Source: Clostridia bacterium (GTDB taxonomy: Bacteria; Bacillota_A; Clostridia; Oscillospirales; CAG-272). Taken from it: DNA of 64,000 nt. Position numbers and translations under genes: made by a program. The stretch spans positions 11,292-75,291 of the forward strand of contig JAGAIH010000517.1 in assembly GCA_017626655.1 (NCBI GenBank). The letters are read 5' to 3'. The notes under the pieces are model-generated. The model did not search any database. It saw nothing but the letters and a program-made list of their open reading frames with translations, and was not told the origin of the DNA. Within the stretch, counting starts at the first letter, position 1, and every line of letters begins with the position of its first letter. Positions 52,634-61,482 of this stretch are shown piece after piece.

Positions 52634-55534
52634 ATGGCGACGAAGAAATACGAAAGCATGCGCATCATGTCCCTTGAAGGCAGCGTGCTGTATAAAAACG
52701 AGGGCTTTACTGCTGCCAAGGATGGCAAGCCAGATCCCCAAGCCTTCCGAGGCATTCTCGACGAGAGCCTTGATACCCTAAAGCTCGCAGAGGTGTACGC
52801 TCGGCACGAGGACGAGATCGGATATCCCTATCTCGACGGCAAGAAGCGATTCTGCCGCGCCGTTGTGAACCTTTCCTTCAACAGAGCTGTAAAGGTCTAC
52901 GAATCCTATGGCAACCGCTACGTTCTCAATGGATATACGGTCACCGACGAGGATATGGAAGACCACGTCTGCTTTTGCATGGTAGGCAATCAGCCCACGC
53001 TCATTGCCATAGACGTCTCCTACCGAGAGGACAGCGGATATGCCCCCGTGGAAGAACCGTTGCCGGATGCCATACTCGGCAAGTACTTCAAATACGATCC
53101 CGACACGCGCTCATATAAGCGAAGCGACAAGGTCATTCCCACCGCCTTCACTTGTCAGGATATCCGTGAGCATCTCTACACCCACGGCTTCGATATCGAC
53201 GGCATCCACTACGTTCGCTACAAGAGAAGTGCGGGCGCAAGCCGTAATGGAAAATGTCTCTTTATCGCAAAGCCTCTCTATGCCGATATGATAGCGTGGA
53301 GCTCCTGCGACCTCTCTGCCGATACCGCTTCCGACCAAGCCTCTTGGCAGGCGTATATCGCGCTCACCCTCAGTAGCATTGAGAACGTCATCAAGCTCCC
53401 CAAGAAGTCCATCCTCATCATCCGTGACCGAGTCAGCCGCTTCAAAGCAGATGCCGTCTGCGTTAAGGAAACGGACGCTCACGACCTCAGAGCAGAGGAA
53501 GAAGAAACCGAGATCGAAAATGTGATCTGGGACGGCGAGGCGCTGCTGGATGCAAGCGTGTTCTTTGAGAACGGATATAACGACCACGGAATGATGCTTC
53601 TGCGCAACCGCTTCTTCAAGACCTGCGCCTTCAATACCAACCTGCATGACTGGTTCTTTGATAACGATATCACGCAGATAAGCCAGCTCGCAGGATATAC
53701 CACGGCGAGAGATATCAAGGACGTCAAGCTGGTCATCACCGAGAGCAGCGTCAAGTATCTCAAGTTCATGCCGAAGGATATGCCCTTCGAGCAGAAATGC
53801 AAACGCTTCCTCGACACACTCTACGAGGGCAAGAACACATCCACCTTCGGTGTGGTCAAGGCTGATCACGATGCTCCCTTGATGGATGGCGACATGGCGC
53901 ACACCAACTATCAGCTTCTCAACACCCTCGGGCTTACACGTGAGGGTATCGGCAAGCTCCTTGAACCATCCTTCCGCTATCTGCAGGATATGCTGGACAG
54001 ATCGCCCGTTCTGCGTTATCAGATCAACATGACCACCGACCACGCCACCATTGCAGAAAAGGAATTGCCCGACCTTGCCAAATACCGTCGGGATACGGTG
54101 CTGGATATGACCTGCCGTACACCGCTGTTCGAGCAGACCGAGTTCTATAAATCCTTCCGAAGCGATACCACAAAGTATTTCAAGAGAAGGCTGAGAAAAG
54201 GACGAGTTGCCGTCTGCGGTAACTATCAGGTGCTGTTCGGAAATGCTTACGAATTCCTTGTGGCGCTCACCGATGAGAGCTATGAGCCGACCTTCTCGTT
54301 CTCCTTGGATGACGGACAGGTCTGTACCACGGGCTTTGCTCACGGCGAAATGGTGCTCTGCGCGCGCAGTCCTCACATCACCATGGGCAACCTCTACCTC
54401 GCACGTAACACGCACAGCTATGACCTTCTGCGGTACTTCAATCTCACGCCCAACATCATTTGCGTGAATGCGATTGAAAGTAATATCCAACAAAGGCTCA
54501 ACGGTTGCGATTACGACTCCGACTCGATGCTCGTCACCAATAACGAATGGATCGTAAACGGTGTGGTCAACGCATACGATATTCTCAAAGTCCCCGTATG
54601 CAAGGCAGAGCCTGTCGGCAAGACCGATTACGTCAACACTCCGAGAAGCCTTGCCAAGCTCGACCAGACCATCGCAAAGAATAAGATCGGAGAGATCGTC
54701 AACCTCTCGCAGTTCCTCAACTGTTTACTTTGGGATGCCTACGTGACAGGAGAGAGCGAATACCATCCCTTGGATATCTACCGTGACATCTGCGTCCTCG
54801 CCGTCATGTCAGGCATGGAGATCGATAAGGCGAAGCGTTTGTATTCTGCCGATTCCACCAAGGTGCTCTCACGCCTGCGCCATTACCGTCAGAACTTCAA
54901 AAAGAAGAACGGCGGCAATCTCCCTGCGTTTTATAAATTCATCGTGGGAGATGAAACGCCCGACGCAGGTGAGAATAACGCTCGCCTTGAAGCACCCATG
55001 TCCTTCGTTCACGATGCGGTAGCCGCCTTCCCCGGCAGAGCAGCTTACACCAAGACGCTTCTGCTGTCCGAGCTCTTCGAGTTGGATGCAACCGATGCAG
55101 GCGCAAACGATACCCACAAGAAGCAGAATATTATAAAGGCGGTCAAGGAGGCTCACACCAAGATCACGGCGATGCAAACTGCCATGAAGGATGCCGACGA
55201 TGACGAGAAGCTCATCCTCTGCGATGAGGCAAACGAGGTCTATACCAAGTGCCTTGAAAAGGTATCGAAGAACGTGGTCAACGATCATATCCTCTGCATG
55301 CTTCTCTCGGAGATCGACCATCCCGATAAATCGAAATACGATATCAAGTCGGCGCGGTATCTGCTCTTCGCCAGCCTGCTCTACGAGGACAACCGCAGGC
55401 TGCTTTCCAAGATCAAAACGGTTGATGGCTTCCAGCCTTACGACCTTGTCAGAGTGGATCCCGAAAGCGTTCCCGAAGGATACCACACGGAAGATATCTA
55501 CGGTTTTCCTCACGGACATCTGCTGATCAAATAA
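52634..55534 (+). CDS. Putative single-subunit RNA polymerase (cellular RdRP/YonO-like double-psi beta-barrel)
   Basis: A 966-aa soluble protein. The core at about residues 515-640 reads RVAVCGNYQVLFGNAYEF (GNYQ at 529-532), then GFAHGEMVLCARSPHITMGN (Arg578-Pro580-His581-Gly585), then NAIESNIQQRLNGCDYDSD (Asp626, Asp628, Asp630). The order R-x-P-x(4)-G followed by G-x-DxDxD is the signature of the catalytic barrel of eukaryotic-type RdRPs and the phage SP-beta enzyme YonO, where the three Asp bind catalytic Mg2+. The flanking regions show no known domain. Inferred role: element-specific transcription or primer synthesis. It has its own promoter, an operator-like palindrome and a terminator; HTH and relaxase genes follow. 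Confidence 0.72.
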   Translation: MATKKYESMRIMSLEGSVLYKNEGFTAAKDGKPDPQAFRGILDESLDTLKLAEVYARHEDEIGYPYLDGKKRFCRAVVNLSFNRAVKVYESYGNRYVLNGYTVTDEDMEDHVCFCMVGNQPTLIAIDVSYREDSGYAPVEEPLPDAILGKYFKYDPDTRSYKRSDKVIPTAFTCQDIREHLYTHGFDIDGIHYVRYKRSAGASRNGKCLFIAKPLYADMIAWSSCDLSADTASDQASWQAYIALTLSSIENVIKLPKKSILIIRDRVSRFKADAVCVKETDAHDLRAEEEETEIENVIWDGEALLDASVFFENGYNDHGMMLLRNRFFKTCAFNTNLHDWFFDNDITQISQLAGYTTARDIKDVKLVITESSVKYLKFMPKDMPFEQKCKRFLDTLYEGKNTSTFGVVKADHDAPLMDGDMAHTNYQLLNTLGLTREGIGKLLEPSFRYLQDMLDRSPVLRYQINMTTDHATIAEKELPDLAKYRRDTVLDMTCRTPLFEQTEFYKSFRSDTTKYFKRRLRKGRVAVCGNYQVLFGNAYEFLVALTDESYEPTFSFSLDDGQVCTTGFAHGEMVLCARSPHITMGNLYLARNTHSYDLLRYFNLTPNIICVNAIESNIQQRLNGCDYDSDSMLVTNNEWIVNGVVNAYDILKVPVCKAEPVGKTDYVNTPRSLAKLDQTIAKNKIGEIVNLSQFLNCLLWDAYVTGESEYHPLDIYRDICVLAVMSGMEIDKAKRLYSADSTKVLSRLRHYRQNFKKKNGGNLPAFYKFIVGDETPDAGENNARLEAPMSFVHDAVAAFPGRAAYTKTLLLSELFELDATDAGANDTHKKQNIIKAVKEAHTKITAMQTAMKDADDDEKLILCDEANEVYTKCLEKVSKNVVNDHILCMLLSEIDHPDKSKYDIKSARYLLFASLLYEDNRRLLSKIKTVDGFQPYDLVRVDPESVPEGYHTEDIYGFPHGHLLIK

Positions 55535-55550
55535 CAAAAACAACACCTAT

Positions 55551-55583
55551 GAGTGTCGAGAAAAATTCTCGGCACTCTTTTTT
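55551..55583 (+). terminator. Terminator of the RNA polymerase-like gene
   Basis: A 12-bp stem (55551-55562 with 55566-55577, GAGTGTCGAGAA, one G-U) is followed by a run of T, 16 bp after the stop codon. Confidence 0.88.
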
Positions 55584-55607
55584 ATTCCCACCGAAAGGAG
55601 TTTTTTA

Positions 55608-56048
55608 TTGCACCATTATCAAAACAAACGTGACAACCCCGGCGATTTCTTTCCGATGCCCAAGGCCGCATTTCGGCTGGGGCTTGATTCGGGAGAGATC
55701 GCCGTTCTCGCATTCCTTATGTACTGCGAGGACAGAAAGACCTATCAGTGTCATCCGAGCTACAGCACCATCGGTAGCGCCGTCGGTATGAGCAACAACA
55801 CTGTAAAAAAATATGTGGACAGGCTCGAGCACAAGGGATTCATCCTCACTGAGCCGACCATGGTTCGCACTCGTGACGGCAGAGCTCATAACGGCAGCCT
55901 CCTCTATACTCTGCAACCGATACAGCCTATAGAGGAAGCCTACTTTCAGCGAAAGCTCCGAGAGGCAGAAGCGAAGATGCACTTCAACAATGCTATGAAA
56001 AAATATGAGAAGAAAGGAGGTAAGGCGAATGAAGCAGTCGATGTATAA
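55608..56048 (+). CDS. Winged-helix DNA-binding protein (replication-initiator-like)
   Basis: A 146-aa protein with a helix-turn-helix of the type found in plasmid and element replication proteins: LGLDSGEIAVLAFLMYCEDR, HPSYSTIGSAVGMSNNTVKKY and VDRLEHKGFI. The C-terminus is a charged helix. The start is a TTG at 55608 with AAAGGAG 7 nt upstream. It overlaps the next gene, whose ribosome binding site lies inside it. A regulatory or replication role in the element is inferred. Confidence 0.78.
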   Translation: MHHYQNKRDNPGDFFPMPKAAFRLGLDSGEIAVLAFLMYCEDRKTYQCHPSYSTIGSAVGMSNNTVKKYVDRLEHKGFILTEPTMVRTRDGRAHNGSLLYTLQPIQPIEEAYFQRKLREAEAKMHFNNAMKKYEKKGGKANEAVDV

Positions 56049-56244
56049 GAACCGAGATGAGCTTCCCATGTTCCTCACCGTAATGGACGTGGCAGGCCTT
56101 CTCGGTATCTCCCGAGCAAGTGCCTATGAGCTGGTGCGTGAGGACAATTTCCCCAAGCTCAAGATCGTTCAGGGGCGAACCATCATCCCCCGTGACAGAC
56201 TCCTCGAGTGGCTCGATGAGCAGACGAGATACAACAGAGTTTGA
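56029..56244 (+). CDS. Small HTH protein, excisionase/AlpA-like
   Basis: A 71-aa protein with a MerR/excisionase-type helix-turn-helix: PMFLTVMDVAGLLGISRASA followed by YELVREDNFPKLKI, then RTIIPRDRLLEWLDEQ. Such proteins bend DNA and either direct excision with a tyrosine integrase or repress element genes. AAGGAGG lies 8 nt before the ATG at 56029. It overlaps the end of the preceding gene and is followed by a terminator. Confidence 0.8.
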   Translation: MKQSMYKNRDELPMFLTVMDVAGLLGISRASAYELVREDNFPKLKIVQGRTIIPRDRLLEWLDEQTRYNRV

Positions 56245-56287
56245 TACGGTGAACGCAACAGTAAGTGAACCGCATACCGCTGAAATG

Positions 56288-56312
56288 GGGGCTTTCCAGC
56301 CCCTATTTTTTT
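56288..56312 (+). terminator. Terminator after the excisionase-like gene
   Basis: The stem GGGGCT/AGCCCC (56288-56293/56298-56303) with a TTCC loop is followed by TATTTTTTT. Confidence 0.82.
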
Positions 56313-56439
56313 AGCAGGATAAAGCCATGTCTGATTCCATGGCAGTCCACATCGCACGGCAACGCCGAGCGAAGAAAAAGCACGGTGTAACAAGGCTTTT
56401 TGCAGATTGACAACAATCCGCAAGAAAACAGCCTTCATG

Positions 56440-56560
56440 TCTGCCGTGTGCCAAAATCGGGGGCTATCAGTCTGATACCCCCAAAAAATACAAGGCGTTG
56501 CAACGCAATTTTGGATGTCTGCTTGCGGCGCCTTTGAAAATTTAAAGAAAGAACGAGGTC
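56440..56560. other. Candidate origin of transfer (oriT) region
   Basis: A noncoding stretch just upstream of the mobilization genes is dense in inverted repeats. CCAAAAT (56452-56458) and ATTTTGG (56509-56515) enclose a GGGGG...CCCCC hairpin with inner TATCAG/CTGATA, and the perfect palindrome GCGTTGCAACGC follows. The position next to the relaxase and ribbon-helix-helix genes fits an oriT; no nick site could be assigned. Confidence 0.45.
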
Positions 56561-56567
56561 ATAACTC

Positions 56568-56951
56568 ATGAATCAAAATAATCAAAATTACGAATCCCGA
56601 GGCGTAAGCCTCACCCCTGCCCAGTGGGCTCGTTGCGACCGTCTCACCGAGGAATTCGGTAAAAGATCTCGCAACGCCTTCATCCGTGAAGCCGTAGATT
56701 TCTATTGCGCGTGGCTGGAAAAGGATCACATGGAAAGATTTCTTCTGCCTTCTCTCGAATCGGTTATGGACTCCAAGATCAAGGACAGCGAAGGAAGGAT
56801 CCGCAACGTTGAGTTCAAAATGGCAACTCAGATCGCAATGCTTACCGAGCTTCTCGCTGACCATTTGGGTTATTCCGAAGAAGATATGGAGCAGATGAGA
56901 GCCGATGCAGTCCGCCATATGAAGGAAACCAACGGCTCCTTCCGCTTCTGA
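56568..56951 (+). CDS. Ribbon-helix-helix relaxosome accessory protein (MobC-like)
   Basis: A 127-aa protein whose N-terminal half fits a ribbon-helix-helix DNA-binding fold (RGVSLTPAQWARCDRLTEEF, then GKRSRNAFIREAVDFYCAW). The C-terminal half is helical. Located 13 bp before the relaxase gene and next to the palindrome-rich region, it is the expected accessory protein that loads the relaxase on oriT. The ATG has GAGG upstream. Confidence 0.75.
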   Translation: MNQNNQNYESRGVSLTPAQWARCDRLTEEFGKRSRNAFIREAVDFYCAWLEKDHMERFLLPSLESVMDSKIKDSEGRIRNVEFKMATQIAMLTELLADHLGYSEEDMEQMRADAVRHMKETNGSFRF

Positions 56952-56964
56952 TTGCGAGGTGTGA

Positions 56965-58698
56965 ATGGCAAAAATTATTGTAAAAGCGCCGTTCTATAAG
57001 CCCGGACACAAGACGGAGAAGGGGCAATCGCGCGGTGGCTACGCACAGTATATCGGAACGCGCGAGGGCGTAGAAATTCTTCGTAGCGGAATGGCAGGCT
57101 ATATCGGTGAGCGTCGTGGCTCTCACGGACTCTTTTCCGACGAGGGCGTTGACGTTTCTCTCTCTAAGATCAGCGAGGAAATAGACAACCATCCCGGAAA
57201 CGTGTGGGGATTTATTGTCTCACTGAAGCGCGAGGATGCCGAGAGAGTTGGCTACAATTCTGCCGAGCAATGGGTCAATCTCCTGCGCTCACGAAGGAAT
57301 ATTATTGCAAAAGAGATGGGCATCGCTCCCTCAAATCTGCGTTGGGTCGCCGCCTATCACAACAAGGAAACCAATCCTCACGTCCACATGATGGTATGGT
57401 CGTTCCGACCGCAAGAGCCGTATCTTTCTCGCGAGGGCATCCACAACATCAAGAAAACTCTCGCCTCGGATATCTTTCGCCAAGAGCATCTGCAGATTTA
57501 TAAAAAGCAGACCGAGGCAAGAGATGATATCAAGGAGCGTTGCCGTCAGAGAATCGCAGAACTTTGCGCTCAGATCAACGGCGGCAACCACGCCTTCTCA
57601 CTCGAAATTCTTGCAAAAATGGAGTTGCTTTTCGAAATTCTTTCGAAGCATAAGGGCAAAAAGGTCTACGGATATCTCGATAAAAATACGAAATCTCTCG
57701 TCAAAGATATCGTAAAATTATTGGGGTCTGACGAGCAGATCTCGGCAATGTATGACGCGTGGTACAGCTACAAATGCGAGATCGTTCGTACCTATACCGA
57801 TGAGGTTCCCGACAAGATACCCATCGAGGACAACGAGGAATTCAAATCGATTCGCAATGCTGTTGTCAAAAGTGCGGCGGAGATTTCCTCTCCGTCCGCA
57901 CAACCGGAGCGAGAGATCAGCTACGATTATGCAGAGCTGAAGGAGAGAAAAAACGATTTTGATTATCTCTCTTTCCACGCTGACTTCCGTGATGACCCGA
58001 TGATCTTCTACCGCCTCGGTAGATATTATCTTGAAAAGACCGACGATATGGAGAACGCAGAATGGTGGCTTCGCAAGGCGGCTGACCGAGGTCTTGAGCT
58101 CGCCGCTTATCTCGTCTACAAGGGCTACCGTGACGGAAAGTTCACCGAGAAGCCGAGCGATAAGCTCCGCTATCTTCGCATGGCTGTGGACGCAGGCTTC
58201 GGCTACGCCGAGTATGAATACGCCAAATATCTGATGGATAAGTCGCCCGATGATGCCAAGGAATACCTACGCAGAGCCGCCTCTCACGGCAGCTTCCAAG
58301 CGGAGTACACCTACGGCAAAATGCTTTATGACGAGGGCAAGCGTGAGGACGCGCGAGAGTGGTTCGAGCGTTCCGCGCGGACGGATGCATGGACACAAAC
58401 GAGAGTTGGGCTACTGCTTTACTACGAGTACGAGGATCATGAGGCAGGCAAAGCCTTCCTGTCCTCTGCTGCCGAGCAGGGCTATGAGCCTGCCCGTGAA
58501 GTGCTACGTTCTATCGAGCAGGGGCTGAACGCCAAAATCGTCATCGGCGTATGCGATCTCTTTTATTACGCAGGCAACATCCTCGACGAGAGAAGTGAGG
58601 ATATGTACAGCCAAGAGCATACGATTGATTACCACGGTATCGACAAGAAGCAACGCCGTGAGAACCAAGCCAAGAGGCAAGGAATTATTATGTATTAA
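56965..58698 (+). CDS. MobP-type relaxase with C-terminal Sel1-like repeats
   Basis: The relaxase nicks oriT and leads the transferred strand into the recipient. The 577-aa protein starts MAKIIVKAPFYKPG and has YAQYIGTREGVE, then the metal-binding motif AAYHNKETNPHVHMM (His132, His139, His141), the three-histidine motif of MobP-class relaxases of Firmicutes. The nicking Tyr is probably among Tyr27/Tyr30. From about residue 340 there are four or five Sel1/TPR-like repeats (YRLGRYYLEKTDDMENAEWW, YEYAKYLMDKSPDDAKEYL, YTYGKMLYDEGKREDAREWF), an unusual protein-interaction tail. GCGAGG precedes the ATG. Confidence 0.85.
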   Translation: MAKIIVKAPFYKPGHKTEKGQSRGGYAQYIGTREGVEILRSGMAGYIGERRGSHGLFSDEGVDVSLSKISEEIDNHPGNVWGFIVSLKREDAERVGYNSAEQWVNLLRSRRNIIAKEMGIAPSNLRWVAAYHNKETNPHVHMMVWSFRPQEPYLSREGIHNIKKTLASDIFRQEHLQIYKKQTEARDDIKERCRQRIAELCAQINGGNHAFSLEILAKMELLFEILSKHKGKKVYGYLDKNTKSLVKDIVKLLGSDEQISAMYDAWYSYKCEIVRTYTDEVPDKIPIEDNEEFKSIRNAVVKSAAEISSPSAQPEREISYDYAELKERKNDFDYLSFHADFRDDPMIFYRLGRYYLEKTDDMENAEWWLRKAADRGLELAAYLVYKGYRDGKFTEKPSDKLRYLRMAVDAGFGYAEYEYAKYLMDKSPDDAKEYLRRAASHGSFQAEYTYGKMLYDEGKREDAREWFERSARTDAWTQTRVGLLLYYEYEDHEAGKAFLSSAAEQGYEPAREVLRSIEQGLNAKIVIGVCDLFYYAGNILDERSEDMYSQEHTIDYHGIDKKQRRENQAKRQGIIMY

Positions 58699-58812
58699 CC
58701 GAAAGGAGCTTTGATAACAATTTGATAACTATTCGAAAAAACGCTGGATATTGTATCGAACATGTGATATGTTTGGGGTACAGAGAAATCCACAGAAAGG
58801 AAGTGATTAATA

Positions 58813-59973
58813 ATGGCAAAACGCAGACCGCAAGGTGACGGCACGATCAGAAAGCGAAACGATGGACGATGGGAAGCTCGTATCATTATCGGACACAAGA
58901 ATGACGGCTCGCCCATGTACAAGTCGGCATTCGCCAAAACGCAGAAAAGCGCACTGAAGCAGCTCCATCAGCTCATTGACCTCTACCGTGACGTAGATCT
59001 CACCGAGGACTCACGCATGACACTCGGCGAGTGGCTCGACAAATGGTTGGACGAGTATATGATATTCACCATCCGAGAAAGCACGCTGGACTCCTACCGC
59101 GCCATGGTAAAAAACCAAGTCAAGCCCTTCATCGGGAGCAAGCAGATCTCGTCGCTGACCACGGCCGATATGCAAAAATTCTATAATAAAATCAAGAAGG
59201 AAGGGCGCGTTCGTGAGCATCCGATCCACGGTAAGACACTTGCCGACAGCATGGTCAGAGGGGTACACATGATGCTTCATGAAGCACTTGATACAGCGGT
59301 CAAGGAAAGGTTGATCGCAAAAAATCCAACAAACGGCACGACCGTTCCCAAGTGCAATTATCCCGAAAAGCAGATCCTTGGTGACAATCAGCTTGAAACA
59401 TTCCTCGAAGCAATCAAGGGGCATGAATACTGGTGCGACTTCTTCTACGTGGAGGTCATGACAGGACTTCGCCGAGGTGAGATTTGCGGGCTGAAGTGGC
59501 AGGACATCAACTTCGAGGAAAACAAGCTCCAAGTCAAGCGGTCGGTATCGGTCAAAAAGGGCGGCGGTGTCAGCATCGGCGAGACCAAGACCGAGACCGG
59601 TGTCCGCTGTATTCAGATGCCGCCGAGTGTGGCTGAACTGCTGAAAAGCAAAAAGCAGACGGCGATTACCGAGTGGGTCTTCCCACACTTCCTGCATCCC
59701 GAACAGCCCATCAGCCCAGCCAGCGCTTACCGTAAGTTGAAGGTGATACTGAAGAACGCAGAGCTTCCGCTGATACGCTTCCACGACCTTCGCCACACCT
59801 TTGCTACCCACGCCACGCAAGGCGGCGTGGATCCCAAGACCTTGGCAGGCATCCTTGGTCACACCAATGCAAGCTTTACGCTGGACACTTACACCCACGT
59901 GACCAGCGATATGCAGAAAAGCGCATCCCTCGTAGTGGGCAATATGATGAAAAATATTATGATAAAGGAGTAA
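58813..59973 (+). CDS. Tyrosine site-specific integrase 1
   Basis: A phage/ICE-type tyrosine recombinase that integrates and excises the element. The 386-aa protein has an AP2-like arm-DNA-binding N-terminus (GTIRKRNDGRWEARIIIG), a SAM-like core-binding domain (about 70-165) and the catalytic domain. The catalytic residues are present: Arg220 in TGLRRGE, His324 and Arg327 in HDLRH, GH near 349 and the nucleophile Tyr360 in DTYTHV. AAAGGAAG precedes the ATG. The second integrase starts 3 bp after its stop, so both are made together. Confidence 0.93.
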   Translation: MAKRRPQGDGTIRKRNDGRWEARIIIGHKNDGSPMYKSAFAKTQKSALKQLHQLIDLYRDVDLTEDSRMTLGEWLDKWLDEYMIFTIRESTLDSYRAMVKNQVKPFIGSKQISSLTTADMQKFYNKIKKEGRVREHPIHGKTLADSMVRGVHMMLHEALDTAVKERLIAKNPTNGTTVPKCNYPEKQILGDNQLETFLEAIKGHEYWCDFFYVEVMTGLRRGEICGLKWQDINFEENKLQVKRSVSVKKGGGVSIGETKTETGVRCIQMPPSVAELLKSKKQTAITEWVFPHFLHPEQPISPASAYRKLKVILKNAELPLIRFHDLRHTFATHATQGGVDPKTLAGILGHTNASFTLDTYTHVTSDMQKSASLVVGNMMKNIMIKE

Positions 59974-59976
59974 CTT

Positions 59977-61413
59977 ATGGCAAAAAGAAAATACGGCGAA
60001 GGTAGTGTATTCCTTCGCAAAGACGGTCGATGGGAAGGACGAATCATTATCGGTTATAATGAAAACGGCAATCCTAAGACCAAAAACGTAACCGCTAAAA
60101 CGCAGGCTGAATGTAAGGAAAAGCTCCAAGCTCTCAAAGAGAAATGGGGCAGAACCAGCGACAGGCTAAAGCCGGACATGCCGTTTGGCGATTGGATGGA
60201 CTTCTGGTATCAGAACTTCTCAAAGCCCAAGATCAGACAGACAACGCAAGAATGCTACGAGAACCGAATCTATAACCACATCATCCCCGAGATTGGCAAG
60301 ATTCCGATGAACAAACTCACGCAGAACGACCTGCAACAGTTCTATGCACGGCTAAAGAAGGGTGGCAGGCGCAGACTCACAGAGTTTTATGGTGAGGGCT
60401 TATCCGACAGAATGGTACGTTCATGCCACACCACCTGCCGAACCTCCCTCGAAAAGGCGGTAACCGAGGGCTTGATAACCGTCAACCCTGCCATTGGTTG
60501 CCGACTGCCTCCGAAGAAAGCAAAGGAGATGCAGGTGCTGACACAGGACGAGATCAGGCGGTTTCTGATCCAAGCAAACGAGGAAGGATACTACGAGTTC
60601 TTCCTCCTCGAGCTGACCACGGGGATGCGCCGAGGGGAGATTCTCGGACTCCAATGGAAGGACGTCAACTTCGCTACGGGAGAGCTCCACATCAGACGGC
60701 AGGTAGTCAAGAAAGGCGCACAGACCCAGATCACAAAGCCCAAGACCAAATCCTCCATCCGCACCATCCTTCTGCCCTCGGATATGCTGGAAATCCTTGC
60801 GGAACATAAGAAAACCGCCACCTGCGAGTGGGTGTTCCCATCACCCGTCAAGGAAGGAGAGCCGAGAAATCCCGATTCGATCTATGGCAAATTCCAAAAG
60901 ATACTGAAGCGAGCGCAGTGCAAGAAGATCCGCTTCCACGACCTGCGCCATACCTTCGCTACCATGGCGCTTGAAAACGGCATGGATATCAAGACTCTCT
61001 CCGCTATGATAGGCCACATCAGAGCGGAAACCACGCTCAACATCTACAGCCATATCACCGACACCATGCAGAAGCAGGCAGCCGTGAGAATTGACCGAGA
61101 AATCGGCGGTACAGACGCACAAATGCCCGAACCGACGCCGCCCAAGACAAGTGAACCCACCCCCACGAAAGCCACGCCTGAGAAGGAATTTGAGCCCTAC
61201 AAGGGCAAGATACGCAAGAGTGGCACGGGATGCGTGACGATGATAAACGACCACCTCTACGAGGGGCGGTTCACGCCGAGAGTCAACGGTAAACGCATAT
61301 CCAAGAACGTATACGCCAAGACACGAGAGGAATGCGAGGAAAAGCTCGCAGAGCTGATAAAAACCATGAAAGCGGAAATCGCGGAGATGAAAAAGACAGC
61401 AAAGAACGCATAA
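59977..61413 (+). CDS. Tyrosine site-specific integrase 2 with an extra C-terminal arm-binding-like domain
   Basis: A second full tyrosine recombinase (478 aa): N-terminal AP2-like domain (GSVFLRKDGRWEGRIIIG), core-binding domain, and catalytic residues in TGMRRGE, HDLRH and Tyr357 of NIYSHI. After a Pro/Thr-rich linker (about 378-408) the C-terminus has a second AP2-like segment (GCVTMINDHLYEGRFTPRVN, then KNVYAKTREECEEKLAEL) that mirrors the N-terminus. A tyrosine recombinase with arm-binding-like domains at both ends is unusual and could bridge distant sites. AAGGAG precedes the ATG. It is translationally close-coupled to integrase 1. Confidence 0.92.
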   Translation: MAKRKYGEGSVFLRKDGRWEGRIIIGYNENGNPKTKNVTAKTQAECKEKLQALKEKWGRTSDRLKPDMPFGDWMDFWYQNFSKPKIRQTTQECYENRIYNHIIPEIGKIPMNKLTQNDLQQFYARLKKGGRRRLTEFYGEGLSDRMVRSCHTTCRTSLEKAVTEGLITVNPAIGCRLPPKKAKEMQVLTQDEIRRFLIQANEEGYYEFFLLELTTGMRRGEILGLQWKDVNFATGELHIRRQVVKKGAQTQITKPKTKSSIRTILLPSDMLEILAEHKKTATCEWVFPSPVKEGEPRNPDSIYGKFQKILKRAQCKKIRFHDLRHTFATMALENGMDIKTLSAMIGHIRAETTLNIYSHITDTMQKQAAVRIDREIGGTDAQMPEPTPPKTSEPTPTKATPEKEFEPYKGKIRKSGTGCVTMINDHLYEGRFTPRVNGKRISKNVYAKTREECEEKLAELIKTMKAEIAEMKKTAKNA

Positions 61414-61421
61414 CGCACAAA

Positions 61422-61445
61422 GGGGCGACCACGAACGGTCGCCCC
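61422..61445 (+). terminator. Hairpin after the integrases
   Basis: Perfect 9-bp stem GGGGCGACC/GGTCGCCCC (61422-61430/61437-61445). The tail is TCAAAATTT, so termination strength is uncertain. It lies between convergent genes. Confidence 0.6.
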
Positions 61446-61446
61446 T

Positions 61447-61476
61447 CAAAATTTGCGGTGCTGTAGTCAAAGAAGA
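61447..61476 (+). repeat. Element-specific bipartite motif, copy 5
   Basis: CAAAA, 9 nt (ending GCGGTG as in copy 2), CTGTAGTCAAAGAAGA. It follows directly on the integrase hairpin. Confidence 0.65.
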
Positions 61477-61482
61477 ACTTGT

